Notes: generated from the letters alone by a model not told the origin. DNA of 64,000 bases from Alphaproteobacteria bacterium (GCA_028277405.1 JANQGH010000093.1:1-64000); one strand, 5' to 3'. Shown: positions 37,161 to 46,639, counted from the stretch's first letter. Numbers and translations are program-made.

Positions 37161-39491
37161 GTGCCCTTGATGAATGAATTCCTCGGCTATGATGCGGCGC
37201 TTTCGGCCGAGAGCATCGTTCGGGCCGCCGACGGGCTGAGGTTCGAGGTTCGCACGCAAAGCGCCAGAAGCTTGCCGGGGTCGCTCGAGGTCGTCGCCGA
37301 TGGCGTCGTGCGATTGCGCATCGGCCATTCGTCGGACGCGCATCCCGTTCCGGACCTTTCTATTCCGCCGAAAGTGGCGGCCTCGGAAGCGTCCATTTTG
37401 TCCGACGCTGGCAAGGCAGAGTTGGCAGGCGGCGGCTTAAAGGTCGCGCTCGCAACGGCGCCTTGGTCGATCGCGATTGCCCGGTCCGACGGCACGGTCT
37501 TGTGGCGGTCCAGCATCGATGATGTCGACCAGAAGGGGCGCCAGCGGGTCCTGCCGCTCGGCATCGAGGGTGATCCGGTCGAGCGGATCACGGCCGCGTT
37601 CGAGGTCGAGCCGCATGAGCGGTTCTATGGGCTCGGCGAGAAGTTTTGTGCCGTCGACAAGTTCGGCCTGTCGATCGTCTCGTCGAACTCCAACGCCGGC
37701 GGCGCCACCTCGGAACAGGCGTACAAGAACGTCCCCTTCTTCGTCTCTAGCCGCGGGTACGGCGTCTTCTTCAACACCACAACGACGGTTCGTCACGACG
37801 TGGCCAACCCGTCGCTTTCGATCCTGTCTTACGTCGCCACGGTCGAAGGTGCCGTCCTGGACATGTTCCTGATCGACGGGCCGGACCCGAAGACGGTGCT
37901 GGCGCGCTATTCGGACCTGACGGGACACGCCACGGTGCCGCCCTTGTGGAGTTTCGGGCTTTGGGTCTCGCGGTTCTACTTCGAACGTTGGCAGACCCTG
38001 GAAGAGGCGTGCGACGGCTTTCGTGCCCGTGGCATCCCGATCGACGTCGTGAACCCCGATGTCTATTGGATGGGCGGCGACCGCCTGTCGGACATGCAAT
38101 GGGACGAGACGCGCTTTCCCGACGCGGCCGATCATGTCGCGGCCCTGCGCGCCAAGGACATCCGCGTCTGCCTATGGGAATACCCTTACCTGTCGCAATC
38201 CTCGCCGCTCTATGACGAGGCCTGGGCGAAGGGTTACTTGGCCAAGATGCCGGACGGTGGCCCCTGCCTTGTGCAAACGACGTTGCCGGTGCCGACCCAT
38301 CACCTCGACGGCTTTCGCGGCGTCGGGTCCCTGATCTCGATTTTCGAACAGCCGCTGGTCGCGCCCGGCGCCCTGATCGACTTCACCAACCCCGACGCCA
38401 TACGCTGGTGGCAGGATCTGCATCGCGACCGGCTGCGCGACGGTATCGCCGTCTTCAAGTGCGACTTTGGCGAAGACATCCCCGACGAGGCCTTGTTCCA
38501 TGACGGCCGGACTGGCCGGGAGGTCCATAACATCTATCCCTTGCTCTATCAGCAGGCCGTCGCCGACGTGGTCGAGCAGGAGACGGGCGAGCGCATGGTC
38601 TGGGGCCGCTCGGGATGGGCCGGCGGCCAGCGTTTCCCGGTGCACTGGGGCGGCGACCCTGTCACCACCTTCAGCGCCATGGCCGGCACATTGCGCGCAG
38701 GGCTCAGCTACGGGCTTTCCGGCGTCCCGTTCTGGAGCCATGACATCGGCGGTTTTGCCGGGCCCGCACCGTCGATCGAGCTGTTCGTGCGCTGGGCGCA
38801 GTTCGGCCTGCTCAGTTCCCACGCGCGGACCCATGGCTGTACGCCGAGAGAGCCGTGGGAGTTCGGCAACGAGGCCGAAGACATCTTCAAACGGTACGCC
38901 CTGCTGCGCTATCGCCTGCTGGCCTATCTGCATACGCTTGCGGTCGAGGCGGCGGCGACGGGAACGCCGCTGATGCGGGCGATGGTGCTGGAGTATCCGG
39001 ACGATCGAACCGGGCAACGCGTCGACTCCCAATACCTGCTCGGCCCCGACCTGCTCATCGCCCCGGTCATGAACCCTGAGGGAAATGTCAGTATCTATCT
39101 GCCTGCCGGAACCTGGCTCGATTGGTGGACGGGCGAAGCGGTGGACGGGCCACGCTGGGTTGAGCGCCGTGCGCTCGACCTTTCGATCATGCCGGTCTAT
39201 TTGCGCGCCGGCGGCATGGTTCCGTTGATCGAAGCCGTCGATCGGACGGCCGGCGCGGACTGGTCGTCGGTTACGCTGGTAATCAATCCCGCGGCGGAGA
39301 GCGAACGACACTTTTCCTTTCCCAATGGGACCGCCTTGACGGCGCGCATCGTGCGGTCGGACGGCACCGTACGCCTCGAACTTGAGGGCGATCGCCGATC
39401 GATCTCCATTCTTCGGCCTGGCGATACCTCCAAGATCGATCCGATTGAGTTGGAACCTGACGGACAACCGGCCGTCGCACCGTTGGCGTAG
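37161..39491 (+). CDS. Glycoside hydrolase family 31 (alpha-xylosidase/alpha-glucosidase)
   Basis: The reading frame is open from ATG 37083, but GTG 37161 has a GGAG eight bases upstream and gives 776 residues, near the length of E. coli YicI. The N-terminal beta domain is followed by the catalytic barrel with YGLGEKF, WMGGDRLSDMQWDETRFPD, the nucleophile Asp435 in FKCDFGED and acid/base Asp499 in HWGGD. GVPFWSHDIGGF is a GH31 signature. No signal peptide is visible, so it acts on imported glycosides, cleaving terminal alpha-xylosyl or alpha-glucosyl units. It is divergent from the LacI regulator. Confidence 0.9.
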   Translation: MPLMNEFLGYDAALSAESIVRAADGLRFEVRTQSARSLPGSLEVVADGVVRLRIGHSSDAHPVPDLSIPPKVAASEASILSDAGKAELAGGGLKVALATAPWSIAIARSDGTVLWRSSIDDVDQKGRQRVLPLGIEGDPVERITAAFEVEPHERFYGLGEKFCAVDKFGLSIVSSNSNAGGATSEQAYKNVPFFVSSRGYGVFFNTTTTVRHDVANPSLSILSYVATVEGAVLDMFLIDGPDPKTVLARYSDLTGHATVPPLWSFGLWVSRFYFERWQTLEEACDGFRARGIPIDVVNPDVYWMGGDRLSDMQWDETRFPDAADHVAALRAKDIRVCLWEYPYLSQSSPLYDEAWAKGYLAKMPDGGPCLVQTTLPVPTHHLDGFRGVGSLISIFEQPLVAPGALIDFTNPDAIRWWQDLHRDRLRDGIAVFKCDFGEDIPDEALFHDGRTGREVHNIYPLLYQQAVADVVEQETGERMVWGRSGWAGGQRFPVHWGGDPVTTFSAMAGTLRAGLSYGLSGVPFWSHDIGGFAGPAPSIELFVRWAQFGLLSSHARTHGCTPREPWEFGNEAEDIFKRYALLRYRLLAYLHTLAVEAAATGTPLMRAMVLEYPDDRTGQRVDSQYLLGPDLLIAPVMNPEGNVSIYLPAGTWLDWWTGEAVDGPRWVERRALDLSIMPVYLRAGGMVPLIEAVDRTAGADWSSVTLVINPAAESERHFSFPNGTALTARIVRSDGTVRLELEGDRRSISILRPGDTSKIDPIELEPDGQPAVAPLA

Positions 39492-39537
39492 CTTTTTCGC
39501 TCAATCGGGTTATCATCCCTCCCACATTGTGCGTGGT

Positions 39538-39558
39538 CGTTCTCGCATGATGAGAACG
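39538..39558. promoter_or_regulatory. Operator A of the vitamin B6 locus
   Basis: CGTTCTC (39538-39544) and GAGAACG (39552-39558) form a perfect dyad around GCATGAT. The core TTCTCGCATGATGAGAA (39540-39556) matches the core at 46620-46636 in 13 of 17 positions, including all of TTCTCGC and TGAGAA. It lies about 115 bases before the binding-protein start at 39672. The regulator is unknown. Confidence 0.7.
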
Positions 39559-39671
39559 TCTATGCATGGCTGTTGAGACACCGGGTCATGGAAATGCCGG
39601 GCGACCCTTGGCCAAATGGGTCTAAGGTGGCTCGGCATTGAAGAGCGTCGTTTCGAACAGGGGAGATCGAC

Positions 39672-41285
39672 ATGGCAACTGAGTTCAGCCTTTCACGCCG
39701 GCACCTGCTATTGTCCGGCACGGCCATCACCGCGGCGACCCTTCTTGGCCGCCAGCGCCTTGCCGGCGCCCAGCCGGCGCGCGACGGCGGGACATTGATC
39801 GCCGCCGCCGACACCGAGCCGCGCAACCTGAACCCGGCCATTGTGGCCTCCAACGGTGTCTTCTACGTCGCCAGCAAGGTGATCGAGCCGCTGGCGGAAA
39901 TGGACTACGAAACGGGCCTGCGGCCGCTGCTGGCGATCGATTGGCAGGGCTCCGACGACGGGCTGACCTTTACGGTGCAGTTGCGCCCGAACGTTACCTG
40001 GCATGATGGCACGCCGTTCACCTCCGCCGACGTCGCCTTCTCCGCGATGGAGGTTTGGAAGCCGCTGCAGAATCTCGGCCGGGTCGTGTTCCGCAACTTG
40101 GAAAGCGTCGACACGCCGGACGATGGGACCGCCGTCTTCAACTTCTCCGAACCGACCCCGCCGCAACTGATCGAAAACGCCATGCCGGCGCTGACCAGCG
40201 TCATTCCGAAACATCTCTATGAGGGCACGGACATCGCCGAAAACCCGCACAATCAGGATCTGGTTGGCACGGGTCCGTTCCGGTTCGGCGAGCACCGGCC
40301 CGGCGAGTTCTATCGGCTGCACCGCAACGAAGACTATTGGGCGGAAACGCTGCCCTATCTCGACGAGATCGTCTTCCGCGTGTTCCCGGATCGTGGCGCC
40401 ATCGCCGCCGGATTGGAAACCGGCGACATCCAGGTCTCGGCCTTTTCGGCCGTGCCGCTGGTGGAGCTGGAGCGCATGGCCGCCATTGACGGCGTCTCCG
40501 TCATACCGGGCGGTTATGAGGGCATCACCTACCAGATCACCTTGGAAATCAATCATCGGCGGCCGGAACTGGCGGACCCGCGCGTTCGCCAGGCGATCCG
40601 CCAGGCGCTCGACCCCAGCTTCATCGTCGACACGGTCTTTTTGGGCTACGCCACGGCCGCGACCGGCCCGGTGCCGCAGACCGCGACCGACTTCTACACC
40701 GACGACGTTCAGATGTACGAAACCGACACCGATGCGGCCGAGGCCCTGTTGGACGAGGCCGGCTATCCGCGCGGGGATGACGGCAACCGCTTCAGCCTGC
40801 GCCTGCGGCCGGCCCCCTGGTTTGCGCAGACAAGGGCGACCGGCGACTATGTCCGCCAAGCCCTGCGCGGCATCGGCATCGATGTCGAGATCGTCTCCGC
40901 CGATCCGGCCGGGCACATCAATGCGGTCTATACGGAGCACGATTTCGACCTTGCGGTCGGCTCGCCGGTCTACCGCAACGATCCGGCGATTTCGACCACG
41001 ATCCTGTTCCAGGGCGGCCTGCCGGCCGGCGTTCCGTTCGCGAACCAGTACGGCTACGACAACCCGCAGATGAACGAGATCATCTCGTCGGCGTCGGAGA
41101 CGATCGACACGGCGGAGCGGGTCGGTCTCTACAACGACTTCCAGCGCCTGGCGTCGGAGGATCTGCCCATCATCAACCTGGTGGAGTTCACCTTCATCAC
41201 AGTGGCGCGCGACGATGTGCAGAACATCGCCAACAACCCGCGCTGGGCGACTTCGTCCTGGGCGGACACGTGGATAAGTGACTGA
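39672..41285 (+). CDS. Opp/Dpp-type ABC substrate-binding protein with Tat-like signal
   Basis: This 537-residue family-5 binding protein has a twin-arginine signal (FSLSRRHLLLSGTAITAATLL) and A-x-A-type cleavage, so it may be exported folded. The body has LLAIDWQGSDDGLTFTVQLRPNVTWHDGTPFTSADVAFS and VGTGPFRFGEHRPGEFYRLHRNEDYW. It heads an operon of two permeases, two ATPases and a pyridoxine oxidase-like enzyme, with operator A upstream. This suggests the ligand is a B6 vitamer or conjugate rather than a peptide; that is inference. Confidence 0.9.
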   Translation: MATEFSLSRRHLLLSGTAITAATLLGRQRLAGAQPARDGGTLIAAADTEPRNLNPAIVASNGVFYVASKVIEPLAEMDYETGLRPLLAIDWQGSDDGLTFTVQLRPNVTWHDGTPFTSADVAFSAMEVWKPLQNLGRVVFRNLESVDTPDDGTAVFNFSEPTPPQLIENAMPALTSVIPKHLYEGTDIAENPHNQDLVGTGPFRFGEHRPGEFYRLHRNEDYWAETLPYLDEIVFRVFPDRGAIAAGLETGDIQVSAFSAVPLVELERMAAIDGVSVIPGGYEGITYQITLEINHRRPELADPRVRQAIRQALDPSFIVDTVFLGYATAATGPVPQTATDFYTDDVQMYETDTDAAEALLDEAGYPRGDDGNRFSLRLRPAPWFAQTRATGDYVRQALRGIGIDVEIVSADPAGHINAVYTEHDFDLAVGSPVYRNDPAISTTILFQGGLPAGVPFANQYGYDNPQMNEIISSASETIDTAERVGLYNDFQRLASEDLPIINLVEFTFITVARDDVQNIANNPRWATSSWADTWISD

Positions 41286-41304
41286 GGGCAAGCGCCGCTG
41301 AGAA

Positions 41305-42303
41305 ATGGGCCGCACCTGGACGCTGATCCGGCGGCGTTTGCTGCAAGCGATACCGGTGATCCTGATCGTTTCGATCGGGATCTTCGGCTTGTTGGAGCTG
41401 GCGGGCGGCGATGCGGTTGACGCCTATCTGGCGGTAACCGGCGGCGGCGATCCGGCGTTCGCCGAACGGCTGCGCCAACAATGGGGCCTGGATGCGGGCC
41501 TGTGGGTCCGCTTCCTGGCGTACGTTGAGTCCCTGGTCACGCTCGACTTCGGCTGGTCGGTGGTGATGTCCAAGCCGGTCAGCGTCGCCATCCTCGAACG
41601 CCTCCCGAACACGGCCTTGATGATGGGCGCGGCGATCGCGTTCTCGGCCTGCCTCGGCACCTTGCTCGGCGGCATCGCCGCGTTGCGCAAGGGCACAGCC
41701 GCCGACGCCGGCATCACAGTCGGCGCCTTGGTCTTGAATGCCATGCCCAGCTTCTGGATTGGTTTGATCGCGATCGTCGTGTTCGCGGTCAAGCTGGCCT
41801 GGTTTCCTCTCGGGGGCATCGCGTCGTTCGACCGTCCGGATTTGGCGATCGGCCGCGTGCTCGACGTCGCCTGGCATCTGGTCCTGCCGGTAACGGTCTT
41901 GGGGCTGGCCTACATGGCGCTCTATGTCCGGCTGATGCGCAGCGCCATGATCGAGACCGCGGCCAGCGATTGGGTGCGCGCGGCGCGGGCGCGGGGGCTT
42001 CCCCGATTGCGCATCGTGCGCAGACACATGGCGCGGCCCGCCCTGTTACCGGTGGTGACGATGCTGGGCTTGCAGGCTGGAAACCTGCTGGGCGGCAGCG
42101 TCGTTGTCGAGACCGTGTTCGCCATTCCGGGGCTGGGCAGCCTGGCCTACGACGCGGTGTCCCAGCGCGATCTGCCGCTGATCGCCGGCATCCTGCTGGT
42201 CGGAACGTTGATGGTTATCGTCGTGAACCTGCTGGTCGACATCACCTACGCAAGGCTGGATCCGCGCGTGACCGACGATCGCGTTCGGGCGGGCGGCGCA
42301 TGA
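41305..42303 (+). CDS. Opp/Dpp-type ABC permease (DppB type)
   Basis: This 332-residue permease shows RRRLLQAIPVILIVSIGIFGLLELAGGD at its start and the EAA loop WVRAARARGLPRLRIVRRHMARPALLPVVTMLG. VVETVFAIPGLGSLAYDAVSQRDLPLI is characteristic. It follows the binding protein by 19 bases and overlaps the next permease by four (ATGA). It is part of the transporter linked to the B6 oxidase gene. Confidence 0.92.
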   Translation: MGRTWTLIRRRLLQAIPVILIVSIGIFGLLELAGGDAVDAYLAVTGGGDPAFAERLRQQWGLDAGLWVRFLAYVESLVTLDFGWSVVMSKPVSVAILERLPNTALMMGAAIAFSACLGTLLGGIAALRKGTAADAGITVGALVLNAMPSFWIGLIAIVVFAVKLAWFPLGGIASFDRPDLAIGRVLDVAWHLVLPVTVLGLAYMALYVRLMRSAMIETAASDWVRAARARGLPRLRIVRRHMARPALLPVVTMLGLQAGNLLGGSVVVETVFAIPGLGSLAYDAVSQRDLPLIAGILLVGTLMVIVVNLLVDITYARLDPRVTDDRVRAGGA

Positions 42304-43115
42304 TGCGGCACTGGTCGATCGGCGGGGTGATCGGCGCGGCAGTGTTGGCCGTGCTGGTCCTGGTGGCGATCGCAGCACCTTGGCTGGCGCCGGGTGACCC
42401 GTTGGACATTGTCGGGCGGCCCTTGCTGCCGCCCTTCACCGATCCGCGCTTTCCACTTGGTACTGACCAGCTAGGCCGAAACGTCTTTGCCGGCCTCGTC
42501 CACGGCACACGCGTCTCCTTGCTGGTCGGGCTTGCAGCTGCGGCCGCCGCCATCGGCGTCGGGATTCTGGTCGGCACGGTTGCCGGTTTTCTCGGCGGCT
42601 GGACCGACGAAGGGCTGATGCGCGTGACCGAGGCGTTCCAGACCATCCCGACATTCCTGTTGGCACTGGCCATGGTCAGCGCGCTTGGCGCCTCAACGGT
42701 CAATGTGGTCCTGGCGATCGCCATCTCGTCCTGGCCGGCGACCGCGCGCCTGGTGCGGGCCGAGATCCTGTCCCTGAAGTCACGCGACTATGTCGACGCC
42801 GCCCGCCTTGCCGGCATGTCGCGCCTGGGCATCGCCTTTCGCGAGGTGTTGCCAGGCGCGGTGCAGCCGGTCCTGGCCCTGATCGGCATCACGGTCGGCG
42901 TCGCCATTCTCGTGGAGTCATCCCTCGCGTTTCTGGGCCTCAGTGACCCCAACCAGGTAAGCTGGGGCGGCATGGTCGCGAACGGCCGCGCCGTCCTGCG
43001 CACCGCCCCCTATCTGGTCGCCATACCGGGCGCGGCCGTGGCCGTGGCCGTTCTGTCCGTCAGCCTGGTCGGCGACGCAATGGGCCGCCGCCTGCTGGTC
43101 AGCCGAGAGCGCTGA
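42300..43115 (+). CDS. Opp/Dpp-type ABC permease (DppC type)
   Basis: This 271-residue permease starts at ATG 42300, within the preceding stop; a second ATG follows immediately. DPRFPLGTDQLGRNVFAGLVHGTR and the EAA loop YVDAARLAGMSRLGIAFREVLPGAVQPVLALIG identify it, followed by ESSLAFLGLSDPNQVSWGGM. It pairs with the DppB-type permease. The ATPase gene begins three bases after its stop. Confidence 0.92.
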   Translation: MMRHWSIGGVIGAAVLAVLVLVAIAAPWLAPGDPLDIVGRPLLPPFTDPRFPLGTDQLGRNVFAGLVHGTRVSLLVGLAAAAAAIGVGILVGTVAGFLGGWTDEGLMRVTEAFQTIPTFLLALAMVSALGASTVNVVLAIAISSWPATARLVRAEILSLKSRDYVDAARLAGMSRLGIAFREVLPGAVQPVLALIGITVGVAILVESSLAFLGLSDPNQVSWGGMVANGRAVLRTAPYLVAIPGAAVAVAVLSVSLVGDAMGRRLLVSRER

Positions 43116-43118
43116 GCC

Positions 43119-44093
43119 ATGCTCAAGGTCCGCGATCTCGCCATACGGTTCGCCGGCCGTTCGGCCTCGGAAGCCGGCACGCTCGCCGTAGACGGCATCG
43201 ACTTGGATCTCGATCGCGCCCAAGTGCTGGCCCTGATCGGCGAAAGCGGTTCAGGCAAATCGGCGACGATGCTGGCGCTCGCGGGGCTACTGCCGAAATC
43301 AGCAAAAACCACCGGGTCCGTGCTGTTGGACGACCGATCCATCCTGCACCTTGACGAACGCGAGAAATCGACCGTGCGGGGCCGCCGCATCGGCATGATC
43401 TTTCAGGATCCGGGCGGTAGCCTGAACCCCGTACTGACCGTCGGCGACCAGATCGACGAGGTGGTGCGCACCCATCGCCGCCTCGACCGGCGCGCGGCCA
43501 GAGCCGAAACCGTATCGTTGTTGAGCCGCGTCGGTATCGGTGACCCGGCCGCACGGGCGCGCGCCTATCCTCATCAGCTGTCCGGCGGCTTGAAACAGCG
43601 TGTCGCCATTGCGGCCGCCCTGGCCGCCCAACCGACGGTGATCCTCGCCGATGAACCGACCACCGCGCTCGACGCGACAGTACAGGCCCAGATCCTGGAC
43701 CTGCTGGTCAACCTCGTGCAGGTGGAGCACGTGGCCCTGCTGCTGGTGACCCACGATCTGGCCGTGGCGGCTGCCGTGGCTGATCGCATCGCGGTCATGT
43801 ATGCCGGCAAGATCGTCGAACGGCGCGGGCCAGAACAACTGGTCACAGACCCGGGCCATCCGTATAGCCGGGCGTTGGGCCAAGCGGCGCTGCCTTTTGT
43901 GGCGGCGGGCGATGGCCGGCACGCCGCGCTTCCCGAACTGCCGGGCCGGATGGCGGAGGCGGGCGGCACGGCATGCGCCTTCGCGCCCCGATGCCCGCTG
44001 GCGATCGATCGCTGCCGAGCGCAAGTGCCGCCGGTTGTGCCCTTCGGTGATGGCGAAGCCGCCTGCTTTCGGGCCGGCGAGACGGCCCAATGA
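43119..44093 (+). CDS. Opp/Dpp-type ABC ATPase (DppD type)
   Basis: This 324-residue ATPase has Walker A GESGSGKSA, Q-loop IFQDPGGSLNPV, signature LSGGLKQRV, Walker B VILADEPTTALD and H-loop VTHD. The C-terminal extension has CAFAPRCPLAIDRC. It overlaps the next ATPase gene by four bases. In Walker A the final Thr is Ala, but the preceding Ser is present, as in some DppD proteins. Confidence 0.92.
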   Translation: MLKVRDLAIRFAGRSASEAGTLAVDGIDLDLDRAQVLALIGESGSGKSATMLALAGLLPKSAKTTGSVLLDDRSILHLDEREKSTVRGRRIGMIFQDPGGSLNPVLTVGDQIDEVVRTHRRLDRRAARAETVSLLSRVGIGDPAARARAYPHQLSGGLKQRVAIAAALAAQPTVILADEPTTALDATVQAQILDLLVNLVQVEHVALLLVTHDLAVAAAVADRIAVMYAGKIVERRGPEQLVTDPGHPYSRALGQAALPFVAAGDGRHAALPELPGRMAEAGGTACAFAPRCPLAIDRCRAQVPPVVPFGDGEAACFRAGETAQ

Positions 44094-45037
44094 GCGTGCT
44101 GGCCATCGAAGACGCGCACCGGCAATTCGCCAGCGGCGGCGGGATTGTTACGGCCTTGGACGGCGTCAGTCTGGCCCTTGATCGCGGCGAAATAGTCGGT
44201 CTTGTGGGCGAGTCCGGCTGCGGCAAGAGCACGCTGGCACGGATTGCGGCCGGGCTCGATCGACCGGATGACGGCAAGGCGACCTTTGGCAGCCGGCCGA
44301 TGGCGCCCGCCGGCCGACAGATCGACGCCGATACCCGCCGGCGGGTGCAACTGGTGTTTCAAGACCCGCTGGCCTCGTTCAATCCGCGCCGTACTGTCGG
44401 GCGTTCCATCGCCCTGCCTTTGCGCTTGAACCGAATGCTGTCTGGCGGTCAAGAGCGCTCGGTCGTTGCCGAGCTGATGGACCAGGTCGGCCTCGATCCC
44501 GCGCTGATGGACCGCAAGCCCCATCAGCTTTCGGGCGGCCAGTTGCAGCGCGCGGCGATCGCGCGGGCCCTCGGTCTGAACCCGGACGTGCTGATCTGCG
44601 ACGAGCCGGTCGCTTCTTTGGACGTGTCGGTGCGCGCGCAGATCCTGAACCTGCTGCTGGCTCTCTGCCGCGACCGCAACATCGGCATCCTGTTCGTGTC
44701 TCACGATCTGGGCGTGGTGCGGCGCATCGCCGACCGGGTGGTGGTGATGTATCTCGGGCGCGTCGTCGAGCAGGGGTCGAACGAGGCGGTGTGGTCGGCG
44801 CCGCGCCACCCCTATACACGGGCGCTGGCGGCGTCGGTCCCGACCGGAGCGGCCTCCTGGCGGTTGGACCAGGGGCGGGTGCGGCTGGCAGGCGAACCGC
44901 CAAGCCCGTTCGATGTGCCGACGGGCTGCCGGTTTCATCCGCGCTGTCCGATCGCCATCGATCGGTGCCGGCAAGACGATCCGGTGCTGAGACCGATCAG
45001 CCAGGACATCGACGCGGCCTGTCACCTGGCGGAGTAG
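44090..45037 (+). CDS. Opp/Dpp-type ABC ATPase (DppF type)
   Basis: This 315-residue ATPase has Walker A GESGCGKST, Q-loop VFQDPLASFNPR, signature LSGGQLQRA, Walker B VLICDEPVASLD and H-loop VSHD. The C-terminal oligopeptide domain contains GCRFHPRCPIAIDRC. It is the fifth transporter gene, and its stop lies only seven bases before the pyridoxine oxidase-like gene, so transport and oxidation are one transcription unit. Confidence 0.92.
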   Translation: MSVLAIEDAHRQFASGGGIVTALDGVSLALDRGEIVGLVGESGCGKSTLARIAAGLDRPDDGKATFGSRPMAPAGRQIDADTRRRVQLVFQDPLASFNPRRTVGRSIALPLRLNRMLSGGQERSVVAELMDQVGLDPALMDRKPHQLSGGQLQRAAIARALGLNPDVLICDEPVASLDVSVRAQILNLLLALCRDRNIGILFVSHDLGVVRRIADRVVVMYLGRVVEQGSNEAVWSAPRHPYTRALAASVPTGAASWRLDQGRVRLAGEPPSPFDVPTGCRFHPRCPIAIDRCRQDDPVLRPISQDIDAACHLAE

Positions 45038-45044
45038 GGGGCCA

Positions 45045-46568
45045 ATGACCCAACATTTCGACATCTTGATCGTGGGCGCCGGCAGCGCCGGTAGCGTTTT
45101 GGCCTCCCGCCTTTCGGAGGATTCCAGCCTCTCCATTGGCCTGATCGAGGCAGGTGGCTGGCCGGATGACCCGGACATCGCCAAGCCCGCGATGTGGCCG
45201 TTGCTTCAAGGGCGGTCTTATGACTGGTGCCACGAGACGGCTCCCCAGCCGCACACGGCGGACCGCAAGCACCCTTGGCCGCGCGGCCGGCTGGTCGGCG
45301 GGTCAAGCTGCCTGCACGCCATGGCGCATGTTCGCGGCCATCCGAACGACTTCGATGCTTGGGTGGCCGCCGGAGGCGACGGTTGGTCGTTCGACGCGCT
45401 GCTGCCCTATTTCAAACGATCGGAGCGCTTTTCGGGCGGCGCTGACGACTATCATGGCGCCGACGGTCCGTTGGACGTTCTGCTGCCTGCTATCGGCCTG
45501 AACCCGGTGACCCAAGCCTACATAGCGGCCTCCGAGGCGATCGGCATCGAACCCAGCGGCGACCATAATGGCGCGCGCATCGAAGGCGCGGTACCCAACA
45601 GCCTGACGGTGCGGGATGGCGAACGCCTGAGTGTCGCCGACGCCTATCTGCCGTCAGATGTTATCGGTCGGACCAATCTGACGATCCTGACGAACGTCCT
45701 CGTGGATCGATTGCACATTGAGAGGAACCGCGCCACCGGTCTGATGGCGCACACGGAACGCGCCAGTGAGGTCATCACGGCGGACCGTATCGTCCTGTCC
45801 GCCGGTGCCGTTGCCAGCCCCATGATCCTCATGCGCTCGGGTATTGGCGATCCGGTTGATTTGGCGCGCCAAGACATAGCTTGCGCCATCGACAACCCAG
45901 CTGTTGGCGACAATTTGCACGACCATCTGCTGGCCGCCGGCAATGTCTATCGTGCCCGGCGCGCTGTACCGCCCTCGAACTACCAGCTCTCGGAATCGCT
46001 GCTCTATCATGGCGGCGGCGGATCGGGCCCGCCCCGCGTCGTGGTCGCCTGCGTCGTCGTGCCCGTGGTCACCGAGGAGTTCACCGCACCCGAAGTCGGC
46101 GGTGCCTACACGCTGATGTTCGGCGTCTGCCATCCGCGCAGCCGGGGACGTCTCACCCTTACAAGCGCGGACCCGCGCGCGAAGCCGGTGATCGATCCCG
46201 CCTATCTGTCGGAACCGGAGGATCGGTCAACGTTCCGCGAGGCGCTCGATCTAGCGCGCTCTGTCGGCCATGCGGCGCCAATGGATGACTGGCGGGCGGA
46301 GGAACTGCTGCCAGGCCCCTCGATGCAGGAGCCTTCCGCGATCGACCAGTTCATTGCCAGGGCCGCCATGACCCATCATCATCCGGTTGGTACCTGCCGC
46401 ATGGGGCCGGTGGGCGATGGCGTGGTCGACGGCAGTTTGAAGCTGCACGGCTTGGACAATGTCTTCGTTGTCGATGCCTCGGTCATCCCGACCATCACCA
46501 GCGGCCCGATCAACGCGGCGATCGTGGCGATGGCGGAACGCGCGGCCGATGTGTTGAAGGCGTCCTGA
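45045..46568 (+). CDS. GMC oxidoreductase, probable pyridoxine 4-oxidase
   Basis: This 507-residue flavoenzyme opens with ILIVGAGSAGSVLASRLSED (FAD) and has the GMC signature WPRGRLVGGSSCLHAM. The catalytic His cluster THHHPVGTCRMG lies near residues 443-454. Stretches such as DPDIAKPAMWPLLQGRSYDW and AYTLMFGVCHPRSRGRLTL match what I remember of Mesorhizobium loti pyridoxine 4-oxidase far better than choline dehydrogenases. That enzyme oxidises pyridoxine to pyridoxal with O2. Neighbouring genes encode three further enzymes of the same pathway, supporting the call. It is cytoplasmic, the last gene of the transporter operon. Confidence 0.82.
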   Translation: MTQHFDILIVGAGSAGSVLASRLSEDSSLSIGLIEAGGWPDDPDIAKPAMWPLLQGRSYDWCHETAPQPHTADRKHPWPRGRLVGGSSCLHAMAHVRGHPNDFDAWVAAGGDGWSFDALLPYFKRSERFSGGADDYHGADGPLDVLLPAIGLNPVTQAYIAASEAIGIEPSGDHNGARIEGAVPNSLTVRDGERLSVADAYLPSDVIGRTNLTILTNVLVDRLHIERNRATGLMAHTERASEVITADRIVLSAGAVASPMILMRSGIGDPVDLARQDIACAIDNPAVGDNLHDHLLAAGNVYRARRAVPPSNYQLSESLLYHGGGGSGPPRVVVACVVVPVVTEEFTAPEVGGAYTLMFGVCHPRSRGRLTLTSADPRAKPVIDPAYLSEPEDRSTFREALDLARSVGHAAPMDDWRAEELLPGPSMQEPSAIDQFIARAAMTHHHPVGTCRMGPVGDGVVDGSLKLHGLDNVFVVDASVIPTITSGPINAAIVAMAERAADVLKAS

Positions 46569-46616
46569 TCGGACGGACATTGCGTCGGGCGGCGTCTGTC
46601 ATTACCATATGAAAAA

Positions 46617-46639
46617 CTATTCTCGCTAAGTGAGAATAG
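46617..46639. promoter_or_regulatory. Operator B of the vitamin B6 locus
   Basis: CTATTCTC (46617-46624) and GAGAATAG (46632-46639) form a perfect 8-bp dyad around GCTAAGT. The core TTCTCGCTAAGTGAGAA (46620-46636) shares TTCTCGC and TGAGAA with operator A. It ends 14 bases before the aldolase-family gene start, overlapping its likely transcription start, which fits a repressor site. Confidence 0.72.
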
